Assembly: GCA_900539425.1 (NCBI GenBank)
Contig: UQBX01000003.1
Location: forward strand, 62,001 to 126,000
Origin: an uncultured Oscillospiraceae bacterium
GTDB lineage: Bacteria > Bacillota > Clostridia > Oscillospirales > Acutalibacteraceae
DNA length: 64,000 nucleotides
Direction: 5' to 3'
In this document: positions 18,334-26,853 of the stretch, piece after piece
How the letters are laid out: each line of letters starts with the position of its first letter
Numbering within the stretch: position 1 is the stretch's first letter
Position numbers and translations under genes: made by a program
The notes under the pieces: model-generated
The model's database searches: none
Told to the model about the DNA's origin: nothing
The model's input: the letters and a program-made list of their open reading frames with translations, nothing else

Positions 18334-18551
18334 TGATTATAAAAGAACAGATAGACAGAATTAATGAGCTTGCCAGAAAATCCAAAGAAGCTGAACTTTC
18401 AGAGGATGAGAAAAAAGAGCAGGCAATGCTCAGAAGGCTTTATATTGACAGTATTAAAGAAAGTCTTACTTCCCAGTTGGACAACGCTTACATTGTTGAT
18501 GAACATGGAAATAAGAAGAAGGTAAAAAGAAAAAGCAAATGGGAAAATTAA
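18333..18551 (+). CDS. DUF896 (YnzC/UPF0291) family small protein
   Basis: A 72-aa protein matching the UPF0291 pattern: INELARKSKE near the start, the LSEDEKKEQAMLRRLYI central helix pair, and a lysine-rich tail. Characterised relatives such as YnzC are small helical hairpins of unclear role, linked to the SOS regulon in B. subtilis. It starts on the last base of the rpoD stop and overlaps the thymidylate kinase by 13 bases, so it is translationally coupled in the sigma-factor operon. Confidence 0.9.
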   Translation: MIIKEQIDRINELARKSKEAELSEDEKKEQAMLRRLYIDSIKESLTSQLDNAYIVDEHGNKKKVKRKSKWEN

Positions 18552-19204
18552 TTGTTATAGAAGGTCTGGACGGCAGCGGTAAATCTACGCAGACAGAAAT
18601 GCTTGAACAGAATCTTAAAAACGGCGGTATAAATTACAGAAAAATCAAACTGCCCGATTATGAAAGTCCGTCCAGTACACTTGTAAAAATGTATCTTTCA
18701 GGTGATTTCGGTAAAGACGCAGATAATGTGAATGCTTTTGCTGCGAGTGCGTTTTACGCTGTGGACAGGTATGCGTCATTCAATCTTGATTGGAAAAAAG
18801 ATTATGAAAATGGCACCCTTATCGTGGCTGACAGATACGCTACCTCGAATTCAATATATCAGATGGAAAAGATAGAAAAAGACAGCTGGGATTCATACCT
18901 TGAATGGAGTGCGGATTTTGAATATTCGAAGCTCGGCATTCCTAAACCCGATGTTGTAATTTTCCTTGATATGCCGGTTGAAATTTCGCAGAGGCTTATG
19001 ACTGAACGCTACGGCGGGGACGAGTCAGAAAAAGATGTTCATGAAAACAACGTTCAGTTCCTGAAAAACTGCAGAGAAGCTGCTTTGTATGCTGCCGGGA
19101 AAGAGGGCTGGAAAATAATCCGCTGCTCTGACGGAGAAAATCCGTATCCTGTTGAAGTTATTCAGAGTCAGCTTGTTGAATATATTAAAGAGGTTTTATG
19201 CTGA
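18539..19204 (+). CDS. tmk: Thymidylate kinase
   Basis: A 221-aa P-loop kinase converting dTMP to dTDP for DNA synthesis. Walker A EGLDGSGKST is at residues 8-17, the DRYATSN segment provides the catalytic DRY arginine, and the predicted LID region follows FLDMPVEISQRL. The LID basic residues differ from the classical E. coli type, as in the variant often seen in Ruminococcus-like genomes. It overlaps the DUF896 gene upstream and the DUF2156 gene downstream by 7 bases. The link with dgt and dnaG makes this a nucleotide-supply and replication operon. Confidence 0.9.
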   Translation: MGKLIVIEGLDGSGKSTQTEMLEQNLKNGGINYRKIKLPDYESPSSTLVKMYLSGDFGKDADNVNAFAASAFYAVDRYASFNLDWKKDYENGTLIVADRYATSNSIYQMEKIEKDSWDSYLEWSADFEYSKLGIPKPDVVIFLDMPVEISQRLMTERYGGDESEKDVHENNVQFLKNCREAALYAAGKEGWKIIRCSDGENPYPVEVIQSQLVEYIKEVLC

Positions 19205-20097
19205 ATTTTAAAACTCCAGAATTAAAAGACAGAGAATGGATATCGAAGTGTTTTTCTTATGCGCACAGTATGAACTGTGAATACACTTTCGGCAATATAT
19301 ATATGTGGCGTGCAGCTTATAAAACTTTTGTTGCCCATTATGATGATTTTGTAATATGCCGTTGGGGAGCAAAAGATAAAATTATGTATTCTTTGCCGAT
19401 TGGTGAGGGCGATTTCAGAGAAGCTGTAAGTGCAATAATAAGAGATGCATCGTCACTCGGTATAACACCGAGGATATACGGCGTTACTGAGAGTTATAAG
19501 GCTGAGATAGAATCGGATTTCCCCGATATGTTTTCTTTTGAGCATGATGACGGGAACTATGATTATATCTATAAAGTTTCCGATCTTGCGTCTCTATCAG
19601 GCAAAAAATATCATTCTAAAAGAAATCATATTTCAAATTTTGTTAAGAATTATCCTGACTGGTCTTACGAGAATATCAATGCGCAGAACATTTCCGAATG
19701 TATTGATCTTCACACAAGCTGGATTGAGAATAAAGATAATGCTGATAGTGACAGCGACTATTCTCTTGAGTTTGAAGCCGTTTTATCAGGTTTTGAAAAT
19801 TATTCAGATATAGGCTTCAAAGGCGGTTTAATACGTGTAAATAATAAACCTATTGCCTATACTTTCGGTGAAAAACTTAATGATCATTGCTTTGTCACTC
19901 ATTTTGAAAAAGCGCCGTCAGATATTCAGGGCGCTTATGCTATAATTAACCGTGAATTTGCAAAGCGTCTTGAAGAAGACGGATTTATATATGTAAACAG
20001 AGAAGAGGATCTCGGTATTCCAGGACTGCGTAAAGCAAAGCAGTCATATAAGCCTGAAATATGGCTGATAAAGGAAACGGCGGTGTACAATGGCTGA
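19198..20097 (+). CDS. DUF2156 (phosphatidylglycerol lysyltransferase-like) domain protein
   Basis: A 299-aa soluble protein matching the LPG_synthase_C/DUF2156 fold, a double-GNAT domain found in MprF. Diagnostic parts are the SGKKYHSKRNHISNF substrate-loop segment and the C-terminal EDLGIPGLRKAKQSYKP segment typical of stand-alone family members. No transmembrane domain precedes it, so it is not a full MprF. Stand-alone members are presumed aminoacyl- or acyl-transferases with unknown acceptors. It overlaps tmk upstream and the following GNAT gene by 8 bases. Confidence 0.87.
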   Translation: MLNFKTPELKDREWISKCFSYAHSMNCEYTFGNIYMWRAAYKTFVAHYDDFVICRWGAKDKIMYSLPIGEGDFREAVSAIIRDASSLGITPRIYGVTESYKAEIESDFPDMFSFEHDDGNYDYIYKVSDLASLSGKKYHSKRNHISNFVKNYPDWSYENINAQNISECIDLHTSWIENKDNADSDSDYSLEFEAVLSGFENYSDIGFKGGLIRVNNKPIAYTFGEKLNDHCFVTHFEKAPSDIQGAYAIINREFAKRLEEDGFIYVNREEDLGIPGLRKAKQSYKPEIWLIKETAVYNG

Positions 20098-20611
20098 TAA
20101 AATTGCATTTACCGCCGATAAAGCTCAAATCATTGCTTTGTGGTCAAGCGTATTCGGTGATTCGGTTCAGGATATAACTTTCTTCCTTGATAACTGCACT
20201 CACAAGAAGTGCCTTGGCTATTTCGCAGAAGATAAACTTGTTTCAATGATTTTTATTATTGAATGTTCTTACTGCGGTAAATCAGGCGGATATATTTATG
20301 CCGTATCAACTTATAGTGAAAACAGGGGCAGGGGATACGCTTCAAAGCTTATTAGTAAAGCAAAGAATATCGGTTACGATTTTCTGTGGCTTATTCCGGC
20401 TAACGATTCGCTTTTTGATTATTATAAAAATTTAGGCTTTGAAACTAAGCTTTATTCAGATAAAAAATATGAAAACTGTATCGTTTTTAATGAAAGCGAA
20501 GAAATATGCGAGTATCTGTATGAGGGAAGCGATTATGAGTACCCTCGTGGTATGGTTTATTCGGAACAGTACTTTCAAGAAGGCGGAACAGGCTTTAAAG
20601 TAAAGGAGTAA
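20090..20611 (+). CDS. GNAT-family N-acetyltransferase
   Basis: A 173-aa single-domain acetyltransferase. The motif A region is YAVSTYSENRGRGYASKLI, with the RGRGYA acyl-CoA phosphate loop. The downstream LFDYYKNLGFE segment is the usual GNAT YxxxGF motif. It overlaps the DUF2156 gene by 8 bases. Because DUF2156 is also a GNAT-like fold, the two neighbours could act on related acceptors, but this is inference. The acceptor cannot be told. Confidence 0.85.
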   Translation: MADKIAFTADKAQIIALWSSVFGDSVQDITFFLDNCTHKKCLGYFAEDKLVSMIFIIECSYCGKSGGYIYAVSTYSENRGRGYASKLISKAKNIGYDFLWLIPANDSLFDYYKNLGFETKLYSDKKYENCIVFNESEEICEYLYEGSDYEYPRGMVYSEQYFQEGGTGFKVKE

Positions 20612-20616
20612 TTTAT

Positions 20617-21156
20617 ATGGTATATGTATTTCTTGCAGATGGTTTTGAAATCATAGAGGCGCTTTCACCTGTTGATATGCTCAGAAGAGCCGGTATAGAG
20701 GTTAAAACAGTAGGCGTTACAGGCCAGGTAGTTCAGGCTTCCTGTGGCGTAAAAGTTACTGCTGATGTTATGCCCGAGGAGGTCAGCATAGAATCAGCAC
20801 AGGCGGTTGTTATTCCCGGCGGACTTCCGGGTGTCACAAACCTTGAAGAAAGTGAATTTGTTAAAGACTGTGTTTTAAAAGCAGCTGACAGCGGGAAATT
20901 TGTATGCGCAATTTGCGCAGGGCCTTCACTTATCGGAAAACTCGGTCTTCTTAAGGGGAAAAACGCTATTTCATATCCCGGATTTGAACAGTATCTTGAA
21001 GGTGCAGAGATTTCATCTGAATATGTTGTAAGAGACGGTAATTTTATCACAGCAAGAGGCGCCGGTGTTTCCGTGGATTTCGGTCTTGAAATAGTAGCGG
21101 CTTTAAACGGAAAAGAAGCTTCAGATAAAGTTAGGAAAACAATCCAGTGCAGATAA
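20617..21156 (+). CDS. DJ-1/PfpI family protein
   Basis: A 179-aa DJ-1 superfamily protein. The nucleophile elbow CAICAGPS carries the reactive cysteine, and the conserved N-terminal glutamate is in FEIIEALSPVDMLRRAG. The length matches bacterial DJ-1 proteins of the YajL type, which are implicated in protection from oxidative or glyoxal damage; the exact reaction is disputed. An AAAGGAG SD precedes the start, and its C-terminus overlaps the next gene by 10 bases. Confidence 0.92.
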   Translation: MVYVFLADGFEIIEALSPVDMLRRAGIEVKTVGVTGQVVQASCGVKVTADVMPEEVSIESAQAVVIPGGLPGVTNLEESEFVKDCVLKAADSGKFVCAICAGPSLIGKLGLLKGKNAISYPGFEQYLEGAEISSEYVVRDGNFITARGAGVSVDFGLEIVAALNGKEASDKVRKTIQCR

Positions 21157-21704
21157 AAAAAGAATTGCGGGCAGCTTTTTCCGAAAAACGCAGAATGATT
21201 ACTGATAAAACTGAAAAAGACAATGCTATATGCAGTGCTTTTCTTAACAGTGATATTTATAATTCAGCTGATGAAATACTTTGCTACTGCAGTTTCGGAA
21301 GTGAGATAGATACATCGAAAATTATTGAAACTTCTTTGAATGACGGTAAAAAACTGTATCTTCCGAAATGCACAGATAAAAACGGCAGTATGACGTTCTA
21401 TTTAGTATCTGATATAAGAAATCTGGTAAAAGGTACTTTCGGTATTTCTGAGCCTGATACTGAAAAATGCAGCCCTGTCTTTGAGTTTCACAATGCTGTC
21501 TGTGTTGTTCCGGGGCTGTCTTTTGACAGAAACGGGCTCAGATTAGGTTACGGAAAAGGCTATTATGACAGATTTTTAGAAAAATTTACAATTAAAAGTG
21601 CAGGATTGTGCTATAATGATTTAATAAGCAGTTCTTTGCCGGCTGAAAAATACGATTTGCCGGTTGATTACATATTTACTGAAACAGAAATTATCAAGGT
21701 GTAA
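21147..21704 (+). CDS. 5-formyltetrahydrofolate cyclo-ligase
   Basis: A 185-aa enzyme that salvages 5-formyl-THF to 5,10-methenyl-THF using ATP. The N-terminal KKELRAAFSEKRR segment and the C-terminal nucleotide loop RLGYGKGYYDRFL are the family signatures. It begins on GTG 21147 inside the last codons of the DJ-1 gene, which fixes the start by overlap and by the normal family length. It is followed after 12 bases by mltG with its own AAAGGAGG. It forms the folate-salvage member of an otherwise mixed operon. Confidence 0.92.
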   Translation: MQIKKELRAAFSEKRRMITDKTEKDNAICSAFLNSDIYNSADEILCYCSFGSEIDTSKIIETSLNDGKKLYLPKCTDKNGSMTFYLVSDIRNLVKGTFGISEPDTEKCSPVFEFHNAVCVVPGLSFDRNGLRLGYGKGYYDRFLEKFTIKSAGLCYNDLISSSLPAEKYDLPVDYIFTETEIIKV

Positions 21705-21716
21705 AGGAGGCTTTTT

Positions 21717-22979
21717 ATGGCGGACGATTTCAAACTTGATGAAACCGGAATAAATCTTTCCGAAACAGATTCTCACGGAGAGGAAAAAGACGTATATTTT
21801 ACTAATCAGGATTATTCCGGTATAAAAACGGATAAAAAAGCAACCGGAGCGGCAGCTAAAAAAGCAAACAAAAAGAAAACTAAAATTGCCAGCGTTTCTT
21901 CTACCTATTGGTTTTTCATAATTGTTATCGCTGTTTCTATGGTTATATCCGTTTATGCAATTTTCTGCATTAATGATATTTTCGGAATGACGAAGTCAAA
22001 ATCATCAGTTACAGTAAACTATACACAGGATATAGAATCAACGTCTGACGCAATAGATCTTCTTGCTGATTATGATCTTATTACCTGTAAGAATTTCTGT
22101 AAGTTCTATATAAAGCTTGCTTCAGCTGTCGTAGGGGATTACGATGTTACCGGCCCTTACAAAGCAGGTGTGTATTATCTTAACGGGCAGATGGGTCTCG
22201 AAGGTATGCTCATCAATATGATGGGTGAAGCTGATACTACGGAAACCGTAAGAATAATGTTCCCTGAAGGCTATACCGTTCCGGAGATCGTTGATCTTCT
22301 TGTTGAAAATGAGGTTTGCGACAGGGCTTCTCTGCTTTCTGTTATTGAATCAACAGATTTCTCGTATTCTCTTGTTTCAGATCTTCAGTCTAAAGAAACT
22401 GTTCCGTACAGACTTGAAGGATATCTGTTCCCCGATACCTACGATTTCTATATCGGTCAGAGTGCATCAAGCGTTATTGAAACATTCCTTAATCACTTTG
22501 AGGAGGTTATCACAGAAGAACACAGAGCTAAGGCTGAAGAACTTGGATATACAATGGATGAAGTTATCACCATTGCATCAATCGTTCAGGCAGAGGCGGG
22601 TTCAGAAGATCAAATGAGTACTATTGCGGCTGTTATTGAAAACAGACTTGCCGATACTACAAACTTCCCGTCCCTTGGATGTCAGTCAACAAGTGACTAT
22701 ATTAATAATAAGGTTGCGCCGGCCCTTTCCTCAACGTCTGCGCATACAGCTGATTACTATTTACAGTATTACAACACAAATTCTGATTCAACTGTTGTGG
22801 GATTGCCTGAAGGCCCGATCTGTAATCCTGGTCTTGCCGCTATTGAAGCGGTACTCAATCCTGCAGACATTGACGATTATTTCTTCTTCCATGATATGGA
22901 CGGAAACCTTTATACTGCTGAAACATATTCAGAGTTTAGAACGCTTATTCAGAAATATGCTCCGTATCTGAGCTACTAA
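21717..22979 (+). CDS. mltG: Endolytic murein transglycosylase MltG
   Basis: A 420-aa membrane-anchored enzyme that cleaves nascent glycan strands. A cytosolic N-terminus of about 60 residues rich in Lys/Ala/Thr is followed by one transmembrane segment (about 64-86). Next comes a small LysM-like subdomain and the YceG catalytic domain. The catalytic glutamate is E293 in SIVQAEAGSED. The C-terminal YNT...GLPEGPICNPG stretch is the family signature. An AAAGGAGG SD lies 7 bases ahead of the ATG. It pairs functionally with the downstream penicillin-binding protein in peptidoglycan growth. Confidence 0.95.
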   Translation: MADDFKLDETGINLSETDSHGEEKDVYFTNQDYSGIKTDKKATGAAAKKANKKKTKIASVSSTYWFFIIVIAVSMVISVYAIFCINDIFGMTKSKSSVTVNYTQDIESTSDAIDLLADYDLITCKNFCKFYIKLASAVVGDYDVTGPYKAGVYYLNGQMGLEGMLINMMGEADTTETVRIMFPEGYTVPEIVDLLVENEVCDRASLLSVIESTDFSYSLVSDLQSKETVPYRLEGYLFPDTYDFYIGQSASSVIETFLNHFEEVITEEHRAKAEELGYTMDEVITIASIVQAEAGSEDQMSTIAAVIENRLADTTNFPSLGCQSTSDYINNKVAPALSSTSAHTADYYLQYYNTNSDSTVVGLPEGPICNPGLAAIEAVLNPADIDDYFFFHDMDGNLYTAETYSEFRTLIQKYAPYLSY

Positions 22980-22991
22980 GTGGGTGATAAT

Positions 22992-24215
22992 ATGCAGAAA
23001 TTGGAATTACTTTCACCCGCAGGCGATTTTGAACGCCTGAAGCTTGCTGTTAAGTTCGGCGCAGACGCCGTGTATGTCGGCGGCAGTAAATTCGGAATGC
23101 GTTCTAATCCGTCTAATTTTGATGAAAATCAATTAAAGGAAGCAGTTGAATTTGTCCATTTACACGGCAAAAAACTTTATCTTACCTGTAATACGCTTCC
23201 AAGAAACAATGAAATACCTGAACTTCCTGAATTTCTGAAATATGCGCAGGATGTTGGTGTTGACGCATTTATAATTGCAGACATGGGCGTTTTGCAGTTG
23301 GCTAAGAAATATGCGCCTGATGTTGAGATACATGTTTCAACACAGGCAGGAATCGTTAATTACGCCGCTGCCAATGCATATTATGAAATGGGCGCTTCAC
23401 GTGTTGTTACTGCAAGAGAACTTTCTCTTGAAGAAATAAAGACTATACGTGAAAATTGCCCTGAGGAGCTTGAAATTGAAGCTTTTGTGCACGGAGCTAT
23501 GTGTATGAGCTTCAGCGGCAGATGTATCCTTTCCGATTATCTCACAGGGCGAGATGCTAACAGGGGAGACTGTGCTCAGCCATGCAGATGGAAATACAGC
23601 CTTGTAGAAGAAAAACGCCCTGGGGAATACTTTTCTATTAATGAAGAAAAAGACGGAACATATATTTTTAATTCGCGTGATCTCTGTATGATCAATCATA
23701 TTCCAGAGCTTGTTGCTGCCGGTATCAATTCCTTTAAAATTGAAGGCAGAGCAAAAAGCGAATATTATACTGCGGCTATTACACATGCGTACCGTGCAGC
23801 TATTGATGAGTATTTAAAAGATCCTTCAGATGATTTTAAACCATCCGGCTGGATACTTGATGAAATCAACAGAATGAGCCACAGGGAATATACTACGGGC
23901 TTTTATTTCGGGCCGATTGTTAAAGGTCAGGTAACGGATTACGGCGGATATGTACGTTCCTGGGAAGTTTGCGCGTTGTTTAAAAGCATTGAAGGAAACA
24001 GAATAACCGTCTTCCAGCGCAATAGATTCTTTGAGGGTGAAGAACTTGAAGTTCTTGAACCGTTTAAAGAGCCTTATACAGTAAGAGTTTCAAATCTGTT
24101 TTGTGAAACAGATAATGAAAAGACTTCCGTTGCAAATAAGGCAACTGCTGTATATTCGTTTGATTCGGATAAACCTGTAACTGCCGATGCTATTTTCAGA
24201 CGAAAAGTTGATTAA
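22992..24215 (+). CDS. U32 family peptidase-like protein
   Basis: A 407-aa U32 protein with the TIM-barrel opening ELLSPAGDFERLKLAVKFGADAVYVGG. The conserved cysteine set lies in FVHGAMCMSFSGRC and RGDCAQPCRW; these coordinate an iron-sulfur cluster in characterised relatives. Related proteins (TrhP, RlhA) hydroxylate tRNA uridine-34 or 23S rRNA cytidine rather than cleave peptides. This protein most resembles the TrhP type, but the assignment is inferred. ATG 22992 is chosen over GTG 22980 because GGGTGAT lies just upstream and it gives the standard N-terminus. Confidence 0.92.
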   Translation: MQKLELLSPAGDFERLKLAVKFGADAVYVGGSKFGMRSNPSNFDENQLKEAVEFVHLHGKKLYLTCNTLPRNNEIPELPEFLKYAQDVGVDAFIIADMGVLQLAKKYAPDVEIHVSTQAGIVNYAAANAYYEMGASRVVTARELSLEEIKTIRENCPEELEIEAFVHGAMCMSFSGRCILSDYLTGRDANRGDCAQPCRWKYSLVEEKRPGEYFSINEEKDGTYIFNSRDLCMINHIPELVAAGINSFKIEGRAKSEYYTAAITHAYRAAIDEYLKDPSDDFKPSGWILDEINRMSHREYTTGFYFGPIVKGQVTDYGGYVRSWEVCALFKSIEGNRITVFQRNRFFEGEELEVLEPFKEPYTVRVSNLFCETDNEKTSVANKATAVYSFDSDKPVTADAIFRRKVD

Positions 24216-24224
24216 AATTAATTG

Positions 24225-24256
24225 CCCTCGTGAATAATATCACGGGGGCTTGTTTT
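24225..24256 (+). terminator. Probable terminator after the U32 gene
   Basis: CCCTCGTG (24225-24232) and CACGGGGG (24241-24248) pair with one G-T across an 8-base loop, followed by CTTGTTTT. The T-tract is imperfect. The right arm doubles as the G-rich ribosome binding site region of the next gene, so the hairpin could instead act as a translation or attenuation element. Confidence 0.55.
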
Positions 24257-25729
24257 ATGGGAAAACGAATTTTGTGTTTGGCAGCAGCTTTAACTTTTCT
24301 TTTTGTTGCTGCAATAGGGAGAACAGGGTATGTTGCGCTGAGCGGGGATTATACGGTTTCTTCCGGCTATAACAGCTATACTTTAACTGTCTCAACACAA
24401 AAACAGACTCTGTTTGACAGAAATATGCAAAAAATGAATAACAATAAAAATGCTCTTGTTGCTATTATCAGACCTAATGAAAACTGCCTGTCAGAACTGG
24501 GGCTTCTGTTTGAACAGAATGAGATTTCCGATATAGCTCAGGAACTTTCACAAGGCTATCCTGTTGTGAAAAAAGTGGAGCATTATGCATCTTGTAAATA
24601 TATAAAAATTGTAGAAGTAAAAGAGTCTGATTCTTCTGCTTTGATAAAATTTTTGCAAAAGCAATATGGTGAGAACGCCTATGAACAGAGCATAAACTTC
24701 GGTGTAGACGCAAAGGGCAGACTTCTTGAAGGTGACGAAGGAGAAATATCCGAGGAGTTCAATTCGGATATTGCACAAGGTGTGGTTTTTACAATAAATA
24801 ACGAGATACAAAAGGCTGTAGAAGATGCTGCAAAATACATGCGAAAGGGTGCTGTGGTTGTAATGGACGCTGATACAGCAGAGGTTCTTGCCATGTATTC
24901 AGCTCCTGATGACAATATGTTCCGTCCTGTTATGTCATATACAGTAGGCTCTGTTTTTAAACTTGTTGTTTCGGCATGCGCACTTGAAAACGGTGTTGAT
25001 TTTGATTTTACCTGCACAGGCAGTGTTCAAGTAGGGGATACAGAGTTTTCTTGTCAAAACGGCAAAAAACACGGAGATGAAAATATTGAAAAGGCACTTG
25101 CAAATTCATGCAATTGCTATTTTGTTAAAATGGCGCTGGAACTCGGAGCAGAAAAACTGCACGAAACGGCGCAGGCTCTGGGCTTTGGAGGAAATACAGA
25201 AATTATGCCCGGTTATGTAATTTCTGATGGTAATTTGCCTGATCTGGGTACTTTACAGTCGTCAAAGGGGCAGTTATCCTTGCTTGGATTCGGTCAGGGA
25301 CTGTTGACATCCACACCTTTACAGTTTTGTACAGCGCTCTGCGCATTGTCAAACGGAGGGCTTTACACTGAGCCGAGACTGGTAACTGCAACCGTTGATA
25401 TAACTGGCAAGCAAGACACAACTGAATACAATCCTTCTAACAGAGTTATAAGCGAAAAAACGTCTGAAACTTTGCTTGAATATATGCGTTACGTTGTTAC
25501 GAACGGCACAGGCTCGGCAGCAGATTACAATGACCTTTCAGGCGGAAAAACCTCAACGGCTCAAAGCGGTATATATCAGGACGGAAAAGAAGTTCTGAAC
25601 ACATGGTTTGCCGGCGTTTATCCTTATAATGATCCTAAATACTGCATTGTTGTAATGACGGAAAACGGCAAAAGCGGTTCAACTGATTGCTGTCCTATAT
25701 TTCGTACTATTGTTGAAAATATAACTTAA
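24257..25729 (+). CDS. Penicillin-binding protein, transpeptidase domain
   Basis: A 490-aa membrane-anchored D,D-transpeptidase. An N-terminal transmembrane segment (about 4-24) is followed by a short dimerisation-like region and the transpeptidase domain. The motifs are SVFK (S232, K235), SCN (S284, N286) and K431-T-S in place of the usual KTG. It is shorter than FtsI or SpoVD and lacks PASTA repeats. ATG 24257 has a GGGGG run 8 bases upstream; an in-frame GTG at 24230 lies inside the hairpin arm. Its role in growth or sporulation peptidoglycan cannot be distinguished from sequence alone. Confidence 0.9.
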   Translation: MGKRILCLAAALTFLFVAAIGRTGYVALSGDYTVSSGYNSYTLTVSTQKQTLFDRNMQKMNNNKNALVAIIRPNENCLSELGLLFEQNEISDIAQELSQGYPVVKKVEHYASCKYIKIVEVKESDSSALIKFLQKQYGENAYEQSINFGVDAKGRLLEGDEGEISEEFNSDIAQGVVFTINNEIQKAVEDAAKYMRKGAVVVMDADTAEVLAMYSAPDDNMFRPVMSYTVGSVFKLVVSACALENGVDFDFTCTGSVQVGDTEFSCQNGKKHGDENIEKALANSCNCYFVKMALELGAEKLHETAQALGFGGNTEIMPGYVISDGNLPDLGTLQSSKGQLSLLGFGQGLLTSTPLQFCTALCALSNGGLYTEPRLVTATVDITGKQDTTEYNPSNRVISEKTSETLLEYMRYVVTNGTGSAADYNDLSGGKTSTAQSGIYQDGKEVLNTWFAGVYPYNDPKYCIVVMTENGKSGSTDCCPIFRTIVENIT

Positions 25730-25741
25730 TTGTGATATAAT
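25713..25741 (+). promoter_or_regulatory. Sigma-A-type promoter of the WYL regulator
   Basis: TTGAAA (25713-25718), a 17-base spacer and TATAAT (25736-25741). The -35 lies within the last codons of the penicillin-binding protein gene. Confidence 0.75.
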
Positions 25742-25761
25742 TAATGTGCATTAATTCACAA
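25730..25761 (+). promoter_or_regulatory. Nested palindrome at the WYL-regulator promoter
   Basis: A perfect palindrome ATTAATG-TG-CATTAAT (25740-25755) begins within the -10 element. It is flanked by an outer inverted pair TTGTGA (25730-25735) and TCACAA (25756-25761). The position between -10 and SD fits autoregulation by the encoded DNA-binding protein (inference). Confidence 0.5.
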
Positions 25762-25773
25762 AGAGGTGGTTGT

Positions 25774-26787
25774 ATGCAGTCAACTAAAATCAAAACATTG
25801 CTAATATATAAATATCTCAGAAAATATTCAGATAAGGATAATCCGCTTTCATCTCATCAGCTTATAGAGATGCTCAATAAAGACGGAGTTGTATGTGAAA
25901 GAAAAAGTATTTACGCAGATGTAAAGGCTTTAAATGAGATCGGTATCAGAATTGAATCTGTTCTTTCTCCCAAGCGCGGCTTTTATCTTGCTTCAAGGGA
26001 TTTTGAAACTCCCGAAGTTCGTCTTCTCGTAGATGCAGTAAAGTCGGCTGGGTTCATTACTCCTCAGATGACGCGTTCTCTTACTTCCAAACTCAAAGGC
26101 CTTTTGTCTGAAAACCAGGCAAATTCGCTTTCTTCTCAGGTTTACAGAGATGATGTAAATAAATGCGATAATGAGAACATCTATAAATTTATTGATTTGC
26201 TCGATAAGGCTATTTCAAGCAAGAAGAAAGTTACAATAAAATACAGAACTCGAAAGATAGATAAAGAAAACCGAAAGAGCTTTACCACTAAAATATTTGT
26301 TGTTTCTCCCTATGCTCTGATATGGAAAGATGATAGATATTACCTTGTATGCAATAAGAGCACACATGATAACCTGATGAATCTGCGGCTTGACAGAATT
26401 AGAGAAATAACCGTGCTTGAAGATACAGCCAGACCTGTGCATGAGTGCAGTGAATATGATGTGTTTGATGCCGCTGACTATTCTTCTAAAATGTTTAATA
26501 TGTTCAGCGGTAAAGTTGAAAATGTAACATTAAGGTGCCACCTTGATTTACGTGAACAGATACTTGATAGATTCGGTTCAAATATTCCTCTTGTAGCAGT
26601 TGATATTCAGCATTTTGAAACTAACGTCAAGGTTGCAGTTAGTGACGGTTTTGTTTCATGGATAATGCAGTTCGGTGATAAAATTAAAGTTATAAGACCT
26701 AATCATCTTGCAGACAGCGTCAGCAATAAGGCAAGAAAGATTGCTTCCGTATATGAGGAGAAGGGAAAAGGCGCTACATATTGTTAA
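25774..26787 (+). CDS. HTH/WYL-domain transcriptional regulator
   Basis: A 337-aa regulator with an N-terminal winged helix-turn-helix (about 1-75, with KSIYADVKALNEIG as the recognition region) and a WYL domain in the middle. The WYL core here reads VVSPYALIWKDDRYYLVC, followed by NLRLDRI; the WYL sequence itself is degenerate, as in many family members. A WCX-like C-terminal extension follows. ATG 25774 has AAAGAGG 8-9 bases upstream, while the in-frame ATG 25744 lacks an SD. It is bounded by its own promoter and terminator and lies just before the giant glycosidase locus. WYL domains usually sense ligands or single-stranded nucleic acid. Confidence 0.9.
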   Translation: MQSTKIKTLLIYKYLRKYSDKDNPLSSHQLIEMLNKDGVVCERKSIYADVKALNEIGIRIESVLSPKRGFYLASRDFETPEVRLLVDAVKSAGFITPQMTRSLTSKLKGLLSENQANSLSSQVYRDDVNKCDNENIYKFIDLLDKAISSKKKVTIKYRTRKIDKENRKSFTTKIFVVSPYALIWKDDRYYLVCNKSTHDNLMNLRLDRIREITVLEDTARPVHECSEYDVFDAADYSSKMFNMFSGKVENVTLRCHLDLREQILDRFGSNIPLVAVDIQHFETNVKVAVSDGFVSWIMQFGDKIKVIRPNHLADSVSNKARKIASVYEEKGKGATYC

Positions 26788-26793
26788 CGAAAA

Positions 26794-26830
26794 AAGGCTT
26801 ATGCATTTAATGCATAAGCCTTAATTTTTA
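26794..26830 (+). terminator. Strong terminator between the WYL gene and the GH43 locus
   Basis: A perfect 13-bp stem AAGGCTTATGCAT (26794-26806) / ATGCATAAGCCTT (26810-26822) with a 3-base loop is followed by AATTTTTATTT. The minus strand also has a T-run (from the A-run at 26790-26795), so it likely stops the convergent micro-protein operon too. Confidence 0.9.
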
Positions 26831-26853
26831 TTTAGTCTGATATTCAAGCATTA

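Noticed and set aside
22291..22971. Two plus-strand frames inside mltG (108 and 115 codons)
   Set aside because: They are +1 frame shadows of mltG; the mltG frame has all expected motifs including E293.
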